A DNA stretch of 29,698 nucleotides, taken from CALJIC01 sp039805565 (GTDB lineage Bacteria; Chloroflexota; Chloroflexia; Chloroflexales; Roseiflexaceae). The position numbers were made by a program, and so were the translations under genes. The stretch spans positions 1-29,698 of the forward strand of contig JBDLTZ010000219.1 in NCBI GenBank assembly GCA_039805565.1, in the 5' to 3' direction. Positions within the stretch are counted from its first letter, which is position 1, and each line of letters starts with the position of its first letter. Shown here one piece after another: positions 15,463 through 22,867 of the stretch. The notes beneath the pieces were generated by a model. It worked only from the letters and a program-made list of their open reading frames with translations. It did not search any database and had not been told where the DNA came from.

Positions 15463-17022
15463 ATGGCTGGGAGGAAGATCCCCGTGAACGACCTTCGCGA
15501 GCTGCTTCGTCAGCTCCAACACTCCACCAACGACAGCGCCATCCGCCGTTCTACCGGCCTCAACCGCCGCACCATCGCCCGCTACCGCGCCTGGGCGACC
15601 CAGCACGACCTCCTCGACCCGAACCGCCCGCTGCCGCCCCTTGAGGAGCTTCAGCAGCTCGCCGCCACCACCCTCGTTGTTCCCGCCCCGCCCCAGACCA
15701 CCTCGTCTCTTGAGCCTTTCCGTGAGCTCGTCCTCCAGCTCCACGCCCAGGGCGTCGAGGGAACCGCCATCCGCCTCCGCCTTCACGAGCAGGTTGGCTA
15801 CACCGGCTCCGTTTCCGCTGTCTACCGCTTCCTCCAGCGGGTCAGCCCCTCCTCGCCTGATGTTCCGATGCGTGTGGAGCGTAACCCGGGAACCGAAGTT
15901 CAGGTCGACTTCGGCTACGCCGGCCGCCTGCTCGACCCCGCCACCGGCCAGCTCCGCCGCGCCTGGGCCTTTGTGATGACCCTGTCCTACAGCCGCCACC
16001 AGTACGTCGAGTTCGTCTTCGACCAGTCACTCCCCACCTGGATTGCACTCCACGCCCGGGCCTTTGCCTTCTTCGGCGGCGTGCCCCAGCGTGTCGTGCT
16101 CGACAACCTCAAGGCCGGCATCACCAAGGCCTGCTTCGACGACCCCCAGATCCAGGCCACCTACCGCGAGTGTGCCGAGCATTATGGCTTCCTCATCGCC
16201 CCCTGCGCTCCCCGCACGCCTGAGCACAAGGGCAAAGTGGAGAGCGGTGTCCACTTCGTCAAGCGCAACTTCCTCGCCGGCCGCCAGCCGACCAGCCTGC
16301 TCCAGGCCAACGCCGACGTCCGCACCTGGTGTCTGACGACTGCCGGTCTCCGCACCCATGGTACGACCAAGGCCCAGCCACTCGCTCGCTTCCACGAGCA
16401 CGAGCAAGCAGCCCTGCGCCCGCTGCCGCCCTCCCCCTATGACCTGGCGGTCTGGAAGCGCGTCAAGCTCCATCGCGACAGCTACATCGTCTTTGAGCAG
16501 AGCTTCTACTCGGCGCCCTGCCGTCTGGTTGGTCAGTTTCTCCGCGTCCGCGGCGGTAGTAGTACGGTGCGGATCTACAGCGACGACTTCGCGCTGGTCG
16601 CCACCCACCCGCGGGCCCAACAGCCGGGCGAGCGCTACACCCACCACGACCATCTGCCCCCCGAGAAGCTGCCGGGTGCGACTTGGAGCCGAGAGACCTG
16701 CCAGGCGCAGGCCGCGGAGGTCGGGCCGGCAACGACCGAGGTGGTGCAGCGGCTGCTCGACGATGGGGTGGTTGACCGCCACCAGCGGGTTATCCGCATC
16801 CTGAAGCTGCACACGGCGGTGGGCGACGCCCGGCTGGAGGCGGCGTGTGAGCGGGCGCTCCGCTTCGACGACCTGAGCTACGCCACGCTCAAGCGCATGC
16901 TCGAGCGTGGGCTGGAGCAGGAAGCGCCGGCCCCGCCCCCGTCAGCACCGCCGGCGCACACGTTCCTGCGGAATGCGAGTGAACTGCTGGGCCACCTGTT
17001 CGGGAGGAGCGCATGGAGCTGA
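15463..17022 (+). CDS. istA: IS21-family transposase IstA
   Basis: 519 residues, ATG with AGGAG at 15453-15457. IstA is the DDE transposase that joins IS21 ends to target DNA, with IstB as helper ATPase. An N-terminal HTH (SAIRRSTGLNRRTIARYRAW, residues 25-44) precedes the integrase core: D149 in VQVDFGYAGR, D214 in VVLDNLKAGI and E260 in EHKGKVESGVHF. The C-terminal domain includes the SFYSAPCRLVGQ beta-barrel region. The product is intact and of normal length, and it overlaps istB by 10 nt, consistent with coupled translation. Confidence 0.95.
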   Translation: MAGRKIPVNDLRELLRQLQHSTNDSAIRRSTGLNRRTIARYRAWATQHDLLDPNRPLPPLEELQQLAATTLVVPAPPQTTSSLEPFRELVLQLHAQGVEGTAIRLRLHEQVGYTGSVSAVYRFLQRVSPSSPDVPMRVERNPGTEVQVDFGYAGRLLDPATGQLRRAWAFVMTLSYSRHQYVEFVFDQSLPTWIALHARAFAFFGGVPQRVVLDNLKAGITKACFDDPQIQATYRECAEHYGFLIAPCAPRTPEHKGKVESGVHFVKRNFLAGRQPTSLLQANADVRTWCLTTAGLRTHGTTKAQPLARFHEHEQAALRPLPPSPYDLAVWKRVKLHRDSYIVFEQSFYSAPCRLVGQFLRVRGGSSTVRIYSDDFALVATHPRAQQPGERYTHHDHLPPEKLPGATWSRETCQAQAAEVGPATTEVVQRLLDDGVVDRHQRVIRILKLHTAVGDARLEAACERALRFDDLSYATLKRMLERGLEQEAPAPPPSAPPAHTFLRNASELLGHLFGRSAWS

Positions 17023-17771
17023 ACCACCAGTTGACGCCGAAGCTTAAGCAGTTGCGGCTGTCGGGAATGCTGGCCACGCTGGAGGTGCGCCAGCGGCAGG
17101 CGGTCGATGGGCAGTGGTCGTATGTGGAGTTCCTGGAGCGGCTGCTGGAGGACGAGGTCGAGCGGCGGGCGCAGAAGCAGCTGGAGCTGCGGGTGCGGCG
17201 AGCCGCGCTCACAAGCACGAAAACGTTGGACGCCTTTGACTGGAGCTTCAACCCGACGGTGAACCGGCAGCAGGTGCTGCAGCTGGCGAGCGGAGAGTAC
17301 ATCCGACGCAAACACAACGTGCTGATCTGCGGGCCGAGCGGAGTGGGGAAGACTCACATAGCGCAAGCGCTTGCCCACGAGGCGTGCCGCCAGGGGTTTG
17401 ATGTGCTGTTCGCGAACACGCACAAGCTGCTGCAGCACCTGCACGGAGGGCGAGCGGACGGGACGTGGGAGCGGCGGCTGGCGAGTTGTGTGCGACCTCA
17501 GCTGCTGGTTCTGGACGACTTCGGGCTGAAGCCCCTGACCGAGCCGATGCCGTCGGACCTGTACGACGTGATTAGCGAGCGGTACGAGGTGGGGAGCATC
17601 CTGGTGACCAGTAACCGGGCGCCGTCGGAGTGGCCGGAGCTGTTCGGGAACCCGCTGCTGGCGTCAGCAGGGTTGGACCGGCTGGCCCATCACGCCGAGA
17701 CGCTGGTGATAACGGGGAAGAGCTACCGCGCCCAGGGGCGCCAGAAAGGGGGTGAGGCCACGGCAAGCTAA
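17013..17771 (+). CDS. istB: IS21 helper ATPase IstB
   Basis: 252 residues, ATG at 17013 with GGGAGGAG just upstream, inside the end of istA. IstB is an AAA+ ATPase of the DnaC/IstB group that assembles on target DNA and stimulates IstA. The P-loop GPSGVGKT is at 107-114 and Walker B LLVLDDF at 164-170, followed by SERYEVGSILVTSNR, the sensor I region. The N-terminal helical domain (LKQLRLSGMLATLEVR) is typical. Intact. Confidence 0.95.
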   Translation: MELNHQLTPKLKQLRLSGMLATLEVRQRQAVDGQWSYVEFLERLLEDEVERRAQKQLELRVRRAALTSTKTLDAFDWSFNPTVNRQQVLQLASGEYIRRKHNVLICGPSGVGKTHIAQALAHEACRQGFDVLFANTHKLLQHLHGGRADGTWERRLASCVRPQLLVLDDFGLKPLTEPMPSDLYDVISERYEVGSILVTSNRAPSEWPELFGNPLLASAGLDRLAHHAETLVITGKSYRAQGRQKGGEATAS

Positions 17772-17795
17772 GCGATGAAGGGGGGGCGGGCGTGG

Positions 17796-17910
17796 TGTGC
17801 ACGATTGCCGACGACCTCGGGTCGGACAAACGACACTTGTGCAGTATTGCCGCCGATCTGTTGTGCAGCTTTGCCGACGATGATTGTGCACTCACGGCCG
17901 ACGATTGACA
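17796..17910. repeat. IS21 right-end subterminal repeats
   Basis: Inverted copies of the left-end motif lie at 17796-17810 (TGTGCACGATTGCCG), 17838-17852 (TGTGCAGTATTGCCG), 17862-17876 (TGTGCAGCTTTGCCG) and a degenerate one at about 17886-17900. They are followed by the terminus CGATTGACA ending at 17910. The motif order mirrors the left end. Confidence 0.75.
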
Positions 17911-18887
17911 GGTGTCAGCACTTTCAGCCTGGCGCCGGCCAGCTCGATGGCGAGCGGAATCCCATCGAGACGCTCGCAAACAGCGACGATCGCTGCCACG
18001 TTTTCGGGCGTGAGGGCAAAATCGGGGCGTACGGCGCGAGCCCGGGATAGGAGCAATGCTACCGCATCAACCTGTCCAAGCTGCACGAGGCTATTCGATT
18101 CCACAGCCGTTGGTAGAGTGAGGGGCGGCACGAGATACTCGTGTTCTGCTCGGAGACGTAAGGCGGACCGGCTGGTCGTCAGTAGCTGCAGCCCTGACAG
18201 AGCTGCGAGGAGGCGCGCCAACTCGGGCGCTCCGGTGAGCACCTGCTCAAGGTTGTCGAGTACCAGCAAAAGGCGCTTGTGGTGAAGATAGGCGACAAGA
18301 TGTTCAAAGACATCACCCTGCCTCTTGTCCGAAAGGCCGAGCGCGCGCGTGATCGCCGGGAGCACAAGTTCATTGCTGCGAACATGAGCAAGGTCGACGA
18401 ACCAGACGCCGTCAGGGTAATCGTCAATGAGTGTGTAGGCAACCTGGAGGGCCAGGCAGGTTTTGCCTATACCACCTGGACCAGTGAGGGTCACGAGCCG
18501 GTGATGCGGGGTGCGCAAAAGGGCGCATATTGATGCGAGCTCAGGCTCGCGCCCAATCAAGGCACTTGGTGCCACAGGGAGGTTGTGGCGGCTGGCAGGT
18601 GGGGCATTGCGAAACGTGGGTATGCGTGGAGTCTCGTCCAGCTGAAGCTGGTCAGCCCTACCCTCGCCACGGGCGGCTTGGAGGAATGCAGCCCGTTCCC
18701 CTGGCGCTACGGCGAGTACGTCGGCCAGGCGAAGCGCGAGCTCGCGTGATGGACGACGCTCGTCCGCCTCGATACGGCGAATCATAGCCGCGGTGCAGCC
18801 TGCCCGAGCGGCCAGCGCCTCCTGAGTCAGGTCGCACGCCTTGCGGCGTCGGCGTAGCCAATAGCTGAACGAGTCACTTCGCTCCAT
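17892..18887 (-). pseudogene. 5' part of an IS-interrupted STAND regulator (XRE + NB-ARC)
   Basis: From the ATG at 18887 this part encodes an HTH-XRE domain (about residues 8-65: LRRRRKACDLTQEALAARAG) and an NB-ARC/AP-ATPase domain: ALIGREPEL, P-loop GPGGIGKT at 136-143, Walker B LLLVLDN at 206-212, the LLTTSRSALRL motif, and GIPLAIELAGARLKVLTP. Host sequence ends at 17911; the open frame runs a few codons into the IS21 end and stops at 17892. The 3' part (TPR region) is at 11885-13787. Joined, the gene encodes 959 residues. Such proteins are signal-responsive transcription regulators whose TPR region controls the ATPase. The truncated product could still bind DNA but would lack the sensor repeats. 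No strong ribosome binding site is seen before the ATG. Confidence 0.88.
17911..17915. repeat. IS21 target-site duplication, right copy (GGTGT)
   Basis: An exact match to 13788-13792, directly after the IS21 right terminus at 17910. Confidence 0.85.
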
Positions 18888-19297
18888 AGTTGGCCTGGCC
18901 TTGGTTGGTACCCAGCATATAGCGTCCGATATGAGGCTGTCGATCTTTCTGTCGCAGTTCTTGTCGCATGTTCCGCGACCAAAGGCGGCTCCCGGTAGTG
19001 TTTACTGTGGTTGCTCAGAGCCGGTCTGCACAGCCAGGGAGGACACAATGCTTAGGAGTAAATTGTAGCACTTGGCAACAGGCGCCACCCGGTGACACCG
19101 GGTGCAATACGTTTGTACGTGGGAGCAGGAGCGCAGCAAGCCGCAGGGCAGAGGCGCAACGGGGCCTACGGTGGTCTTGCATAGAAGTGCTTCGCCGTGA
19201 CAGAAAAGGAGGCTGTGGAGCTCGCCCTTATAAGGATGGTCAACTACGTCCGATCAGAAGCTCGGTAACAGGACACGCTCAACGGGAGGAAACAACG
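18888..19297. other. 410-bp intergenic region between divergent genes
   Basis: This stretch separates the start of the STAND regulator gene (leftward) from the secreted protein gene (rightward), so both promoters should lie here. I see no clear -35/-10 pair. It contains a perfect palindrome at 19086-19104. It also contains a tiny frame with a good ribosome binding site (AGGGAGG at 19036-19042, ATG 19048, stop at 19068, six codons), which may be chance. The base composition is lower in GC than the flanking redox genes. Confidence 0.6.
19086..19104. promoter_or_regulatory. Perfect inverted repeat, possible operator
   Basis: CACCCGGTG-A-CACCGGGTG is a 9-bp perfect dyad around a single base, about 194 bp upstream of the secreted protein start and about 200 bp from the STAND regulator start. 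The compact symmetry fits a dimeric repressor or activator site better than an RNA hairpin, because a one-base loop is not favourable. The cognate protein is unknown. Confidence 0.35.
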
Positions 19298-19882
19298 ATG
19301 AGCCGAGGACGAACAAGACTTACGCTAGCTGCTCTGGCAATGATGGCACTGTACACCGTTGTTCTGACGCTGCCCTCTCAGGCGCTCGCCCAGGGAGCGA
19401 CGCAGATCGCGGGGATCGGCTATGCTGCCGGCGATGGAACCTGTAGTGACCCCGAGGGCGAAGGCGCTGACTTTGCCCTCACGATGACCGGGGATTTGGA
19501 AGGGTGTCATTACGTCTTCGTCGAGAGTGCAGTATGTTCGCCAAGCGGAACCTACCGCGAGACCGGAACCGAGACGTTTGTCGGCCAGTACAATGGCGCG
19601 GCCGGCACGTTCAGGACGACGTACCTCTTCACTGCGAAGTACGAGGATTGCCCCAACCTGGTTGGGGAGATTGTTGGGCGTTGCCAGCATCCAATCATAG
19701 CAGGCAGCGGCCGGGGTGTCTTTGAGGGCGTCAGCGGGCGACTGGACTTCAAGGACGACATTGAAGCGGGCAACTTTCCTTACCGAGGTCACCTCCGGTG
19801 GCAAGGCAACTCGGCCCTGAACAGTTGGTCAATGGGAACCATAGATTCCTTGTCAGCACTACCGAATACGGCTTCCTGCTAA
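19298..19882 (+). CDS. Small secreted protein of unknown function
   Basis: 194 residues from ATG 19298, which follows GGGAGGA at 19284-19290; the open frame extends further upstream but without a comparable site. A classical signal peptide is present: basic SRGRTR, hydrophobic LTLAALAMMALYTVVLTLP, then SQALAQ with likely cleavage after ALA. The mature part has several cysteines (in GDGTCSDPEGEG, LEGCHYV, SAVCSPSG, YEDCPNL, GRCQHP and the last residue) that could form disulphides. It ends with GRGVFEGVSGRLDFKDD, a pattern seen in small extracytoplasmic beta-barrel proteins related to the allene-oxide-cyclase/dirigent-like fold; this last link is tentative. It is a single gene, followed by a hairpin at 19945. 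Confidence 0.75.
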   Translation: MSRGRTRLTLAALAMMALYTVVLTLPSQALAQGATQIAGIGYAAGDGTCSDPEGEGADFALTMTGDLEGCHYVFVESAVCSPSGTYRETGTETFVGQYNGAAGTFRTTYLFTAKYEDCPNLVGEIVGRCQHPIIAGSGRGVFEGVSGRLDFKDDIEAGNFPYRGHLRWQGNSALNSWSMGTIDSLSALPNTASC

Positions 19883-20184
19883 GCTCGATCGGGGTTCATT
19901 CGTATGGCTTGAGCATCATTTCAACATGCTCGACCAGGCAACATGCGCTAAGCTCGGCTAGTTTTCTGGCCGAGCTTAGCGCGCATTCCCGCTCGTTGCC
20001 CAACACAAGGTTGTAGTTAAACTGTACCGGCCGCTGCTGCACGGGTGCCTTACGAGCCGGGCAGCGAAGGCTGAAGTCCTGCATCTGCGGCGTCGCAACG
20101 AATAACGTGCCCAGATTCAAGAGCCTCGTTCATCGCGGCCTGATTCAGGCCCGACGGCGAGACGTTCTTCATCAACAGCTGTCA
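19883..20184. other. 302-bp intergenic region before the IS3 element
   Basis: It contains the strong hairpin at 19945-19982 and otherwise no recognisable gene. One 40-codon frame on the - strand (20050-20172) begins MKNVSPSG and ends with PSLPGS, but it lacks a ribosome binding site and I do not call it. The region abuts the IS3 left terminus at 20185 and may include decayed sequence. Confidence 0.5.
19945..19982. terminator. 14-bp stem hairpin after the secreted protein gene
   Basis: GCGCTAAGCTCGGC (19945-19958) pairs perfectly with GCCGAGCTTAGCGC (19969-19982) around a 10-nt loop (TAGTTTTCTG). It begins 62 nt after the stop of the secreted protein gene and is probably a transcription end or RNA-stabilising structure. 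No T-run follows on either strand, so it is not a textbook intrinsic terminator. Confidence 0.5.
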
Positions 20185-20201
20185 TGCCCCCCGCGATCTA
20201 G

Positions 20202-21050
20202 TCAAGCGGGAATGAGAGAGTCTTGCTGCTGAGCCTGGGCCGCTTCCCAAGCTTTCTTAAACGCCTCCGGGGTTCTATAGTCAAGCCGGCTGTGGGGCCG
20301 GTCGTGGTTGTAGTGGTCCTGGAACGCCCCAAGGCGCACCCGTGCCTCAGCCGGCGAGGCGAAGACGTGGAGGTTGAGGCACTCGTCGCGCACGGTTCCG
20401 TTGAAGCGCTCCTCCTTGCCGTTCTGCCAGGGGCAGCCCGGGTCGATGTACAGCGTGCGCACCTTCCGGCGGGTGAGCCAGGCCTGCACCGCCAGGGCGA
20501 CAAACTCGGCGCCGTTATCACTGCGGAGGTTCTCCGGCGCACCGTGGCGCGCGACCAGCTCGCCGAGTACCGCGATAACCCACTCGGCCGACGTCGCGTC
20601 AGCGACGGCAATGGCCAGACCCTCCCGGGTGAACTCGTCCATCACCGTCAGGATGTAGAAGGTTCGGCCGTGCATGTCCTGATCCTGAAGAAAATCGTAG
20701 GCCCAGACGTGATTTGGGTAGGCCGCCGCCAAAGGTGGCGGGCGCTCACGACGGGCTCGCGGGCGCTTGACCCGAGTGACTTGCAACTTGGCCCGCTTCC
20801 AGAGGCGATGGACGCGCTTGCGATTGACCCTGCGCTTGCGCCGCAGGAGCGCCCAAGCTCGTCGGTAGCCGTAGCGCGGGTTGGCGTAGGCAAGCGCTTC
20901 GAGCTCGTCCACCAGTTCGTCATCGGCGGCTGGGCGGGCCTGGTAGAGGAACGTTGCACGCTGGAGCTGCACCAGCACACAGGCCCGCAGCACGGACAAG
21001 CCCTTGGTGACCAGGAAATGCACCGCGTCGCGCCGTTCCACGATGCTCAA
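20202..21050 (-). CDS. IS3-family transposase OrfB (integrase domain)
   Basis: 282 residues starting at TTG 21050, overlapping the orfA stop. It is the DDE catalytic part of the IS3 transposase: D119 in VWAYDFLQD, D178 in LRSDNGAEF and E214 in NGKEERFNG, with 35 residues between the last two (D35E). The preceding region, ANPRYGYRRAWALLRRK, is the family's HTH_21-like element. It is normally made as an OrfAB fusion by -1 frameshifting; the weak TTG start fits that. Confidence 0.93.
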   Translation of the reverse strand: MSIVERRDAVHFLVTKGLSVLRACVLVQLQRATFLYQARPAADDELVDELEALAYANPRYGYRRAWALLRRKRRVNRKRVHRLWKRAKLQVTRVKRPRARRERPPPLAAAYPNHVWAYDFLQDQDMHGRTFYILTVMDEFTREGLAIAVADATSAEWVIAVLGELVARHGAPENLRSDNGAEFVALAVQAWLTRRKVRTLYIDPGCPWQNGKEERFNGTVRDECLNLHVFASPAEARVRLGAFQDHYNHDRPHSRLDYRTPEAFKKAWEAAQAQQQDSLIPA

Positions 21051-21316
21051 GCTTTTTTTGCCAGCAGCTCCTTCATCGCATCGACTTCGAGCATGCGCTC
21101 AGCGAGCAGCCGCTTGAGCCGGGCATTTTCCTTCTCCAGCTCCTTGAGGCGCTGGGCTTCGCTGACCGACATCCCGCCGTAGGCCCGCCGCCAGCGGTAG
21201 AAGGTCGCCTCGGCAATGCCGTGCTCGCGGCACACCGCACCAACGCTCTGTTCGCCCCGTTCAGCCTGCTCCAGGATCTTGACGATCTGTTCGGCCGTGT
21301 GTTGGTTGGTCTTCAT
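21047..21316 (-). CDS. IS3-family OrfA (HTH/leucine zipper)
   Basis: 89 residues, ATG at 21316 with an upstream GGAGGA. An N-terminal HTH (AEQIVKILEQAERGEQSVGA, then HGIAEATFYRWRRAYGG) binds the IS ends. The C-terminal coiled coil (AQRLKELEKENARLKRLLAE) mediates multimerisation. It ends in AKKA followed by TGA, right at the slippery A-run used to make OrfAB. Confidence 0.93.
   Translation of the reverse strand: MKTNQHTAEQIVKILEQAERGEQSVGAVCREHGIAEATFYRWRRAYGGMSVSEAQRLKELEKENARLKRLLAERMLEVDAMKELLAKKA
21053..21059 (-). promoter_or_regulatory. A7 slippery site for -1 frameshift (OrfA to OrfAB)
   Basis: Seven consecutive A residues on the - strand precede GCTTGAG. In the orfA frame the codons are GCA AAA AAA GCT TGA. 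A -1 slip on the A-run continues into the orfB frame (AGC TTG AGC ATC). This is the standard way IS3 elements make the full transposase. Confidence 0.7.
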
Positions 21317-21537
21317 GCTGTCCTCCTGAGGGAGGACTCTATCACACCCGACTGTCTAGTTCAGAGGGGGCACCACACAGTCCTCCGGAGTTGAGCCACA
21401 GATCTCACAGAAGCACCTGGGTAGAGTTGAGCAACCTAAAGAAAAGCTGGGAGATCCGGGTAGGGTGCTCCAATATGGCTCCAAGAAACGCCCGCTATTC
21501 TTGACACATCGGCACGACAACACGGAGCATCACCAGG

Positions 21538-21813
21538 ATGAAGCAGATACCGAGCAAGAAGATCGACACCACGGGCCTGCGGCGAGCCCTGACGACGCTG
21601 GCGGTCGCCGCAGGCCTCGCCGGCTGGGCCGCCCTCGCCCGCCCCGAGGACGGCACGGCCTCCATCGCACCCGCAGCACAGGTAGCCGTAGCCCAAACCC
21701 CCGTCCTGGCGGCGGGCACGACGGCGCAGGCGCCGGTGGCCCTGGCCTCCGCCCCGCGGCTCAGGGTCGTGACGGCCCCGGCCCCTGTCACCAGCACTCG
21801 CTCGTCGCGCTGA
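21538..21813 (+). CDS. Small membrane-anchored Ala/Pro-rich protein
   Basis: 91 residues. A basic N-terminus (KQIPSKKIDTTGLRR) and one hydrophobic helix (ALTTLAVAAGLAGWAALA) are followed by ~55 low-complexity Ala/Pro/Thr/Val residues. The position before a ferric-reductase-like gene and apbE is that usually occupied by an exported FMN-binding protein, and the anchor resembles the leader of such proteins. No FMN_bind domain or SGAT-type flavinylation motif is present, however, and the 79-nt gap after the stop has no room for one. It could be a reduced remnant or a separate small subunit. The ribosome binding site is weak (CCAGG). A TTGACA at 21501-21506 may belong to a promoter, but no good -10 follows. 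Confidence 0.55.
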   Translation: MKQIPSKKIDTTGLRRALTTLAVAAGLAGWAALARPEDGTASIAPAAQVAVAQTPVLAAGTTAQAPVALASAPRLRVVTAPAPVTSTRSSR

Positions 21814-21892
21814 GCCCGCGCCGGGTGCAGCGCCTCCCACTCGCACACCACACGAACCATCGCGGCCATGCGGCCCCTGTCAGGAGTTCACC

Positions 21893-22855
21893 ATGTCGGA
21901 TCCGAAGGCCGAGCGCCTCGCCGCTATTCGGGCCGCCAACGCCGAGCGTCGCCTGGCTGCCGCCACCGGGCCCTCCGTCCCCGAGGCTACGCCCGCCGAC
22001 AGCGCCACCGGCCATACACTCATCGGAGCGGCCAACGCTGCGCCGGCGCTGCCCATAGGCGCGAACCACACCTCTGAGGCACCGCCCCTCCACGGGCGCA
22101 CGCCGGCCCCGCGCGTCACGGCGAGCTCCGCTGACCTTGACCAGGAGCCCGCGCTAGGCGTCGGGACAGTCGGGCTGATCGCACTGTCGGCCGCAGGCGG
22201 CGCCCTGCTCGCCGTCACCCTGCCCAGCCTGCTCCCCGGCCTCGCCGCCTCACTGCTCGGCCCCGAGCCCAAGGCCTACTGGTACCTATCGCGCTCCACC
22301 GCCTTCGTCGCCTACGCCCTGCTCTGGCTCGCCATGGCCCTCGGCCTGATGATGACTAACCGGCTCGCCCGCCTCTGGCCCGGCGGCCCCCTGGCCTTCG
22401 ACCTCCACGAGCACGCCAGCATCCTCGGCCTCGCCTTCGGCCTCTTCCACGCCCTCATCCTGCTCGGTGACCGCTATGCCAGCTACAGCCTCGCGCAGAT
22501 CCTCGTCCCCTTCGCCAGCGGCGGGGCACTCGCCGGCTGGGTGGGGCTCGGCCAGGTGGGCCTCTACCTGATGGGCGTCGTCGGGCTGAGCTTCTACGTC
22601 CGCCCGCTGATCGGGTGGGCCGGCTGGCGCCTGATCCACTTCCTCAGCTTCGCGACCTTCGGGCTCGCCCTGCTCCACGGGGTGATGACCGGGAGCGATA
22701 CGGGCTCGCCCTTGGCCCAGGCCATCTACTGGCTCAGCGGCGGCAGCCTGCTCTTCCTCACCGTCTACCGCGTGCTGACGAGCGTGGTGAAGCAGGCGCC
22801 CGCCGAGGCGGCCTCCACAGGCGCACACCAGGATACCCAGACTATCCAGGCATAG
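21893..22855 (+). CDS. Ferric-reductase-like haem membrane protein
   Basis: 320 residues, ATG with AGGAG at 21881-21885. The first ~90 residues are Ala/Pro-rich and probably cytoplasmic and disordered. About six membrane helices follow. Histidines sit in the pattern of a di-haem ferric reductase/YedZ-type domain: H172/H174 and H186 in one helix pair (DLHEHASILGLAFGLFHALI), H249 and H262 in another (RLIHFLSFATFGLALLHG). The protein should carry b-type haems and move electrons across the cytoplasmic membrane. It lacks the FAD/NAD domain of full ferric reductases. It is followed after 12 nt by apbE, so haem and flavin transfer are probably linked. Confidence 0.8.
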   Translation: MSDPKAERLAAIRAANAERRLAAATGPSVPEATPADSATGHTLIGAANAAPALPIGANHTSEAPPLHGRTPAPRVTASSADLDQEPALGVGTVGLIALSAAGGALLAVTLPSLLPGLAASLLGPEPKAYWYLSRSTAFVAYALLWLAMALGLMMTNRLARLWPGGPLAFDLHEHASILGLAFGLFHALILLGDRYASYSLAQILVPFASGGALAGWVGLGQVGLYLMGVVGLSFYVRPLIGWAGWRLIHFLSFATFGLALLHGVMTGSDTGSPLAQAIYWLSGGSLLFLTVYRVLTSVVKQAPAEAASTGAHQDTQTIQA

Positions 22856-22867
22856 GCCGAGGTCACG

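Larger units (their letters stand above)
13793..17910 (+). mobile_element. IS21-family insertion sequence (hosting a nested IS256 element)
   Basis: The termini are inverted: TGTCAATCATCG at 13793 and, read inward on the other strand from 17910, TGTCAATCGTCG. Both are flanked by GGTGT. Inside lie istA (15463-17022) and istB (17013-17771), which overlap. Both ends contain multiple copies of a CGGCAATACTGCACA-like motif, the subterminal repeats bound by IS21 transposase. The left end is interrupted by an IS256-family element. Without it and its duplication the IS21 element would be 2679 bp, a usual size for the family. Both genes are intact. Confidence 0.93.
20185..21372 (-). mobile_element. IS3-family insertion sequence
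   Basis: It carries orfA and orfB on the - strand with a frameshift site between them. The ends match as inverted repeats: the left begins TGCCCCCCGCGATCTAGTCA at 20185, and the right, read inward from 21372, begins TGCCCCCTCTGAACTAGACA. The length of 1188 bp is usual for the family. No clean target duplication is visible (GTCA on the left, CCAC on the right), so flanking DNA may have rearranged after insertion. Both ORFs look intact. Confidence 0.85.

Noticed and set aside
11885..18887. Two separate genes: an XRE/NB-ARC protein and a TPR protein
   Set aside because: The halves join in frame exactly at the IS21 target duplication, and each lacks what the other supplies. One interrupted gene explains both.
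19048..19068. Six-codon frame with a good ribosome binding site (possible leader peptide)
   Set aside because: It is about 230 nt from the next start, has no regulatory codon run and no attenuator hairpins of the usual kind; more likely chance.
20050..20172. 40-codon frame on the - strand next to the IS3 element
   Set aside because: No ribosome binding site, no recognisable motif, and an in-frame stop just upstream. It may be part of decayed sequence but is not supported as a gene.
21501..21506. TTGACA resembling a -35 box before the small membrane protein gene
   Set aside because: No acceptable -10 box is found 16-18 bp downstream, so a promoter cannot be claimed.
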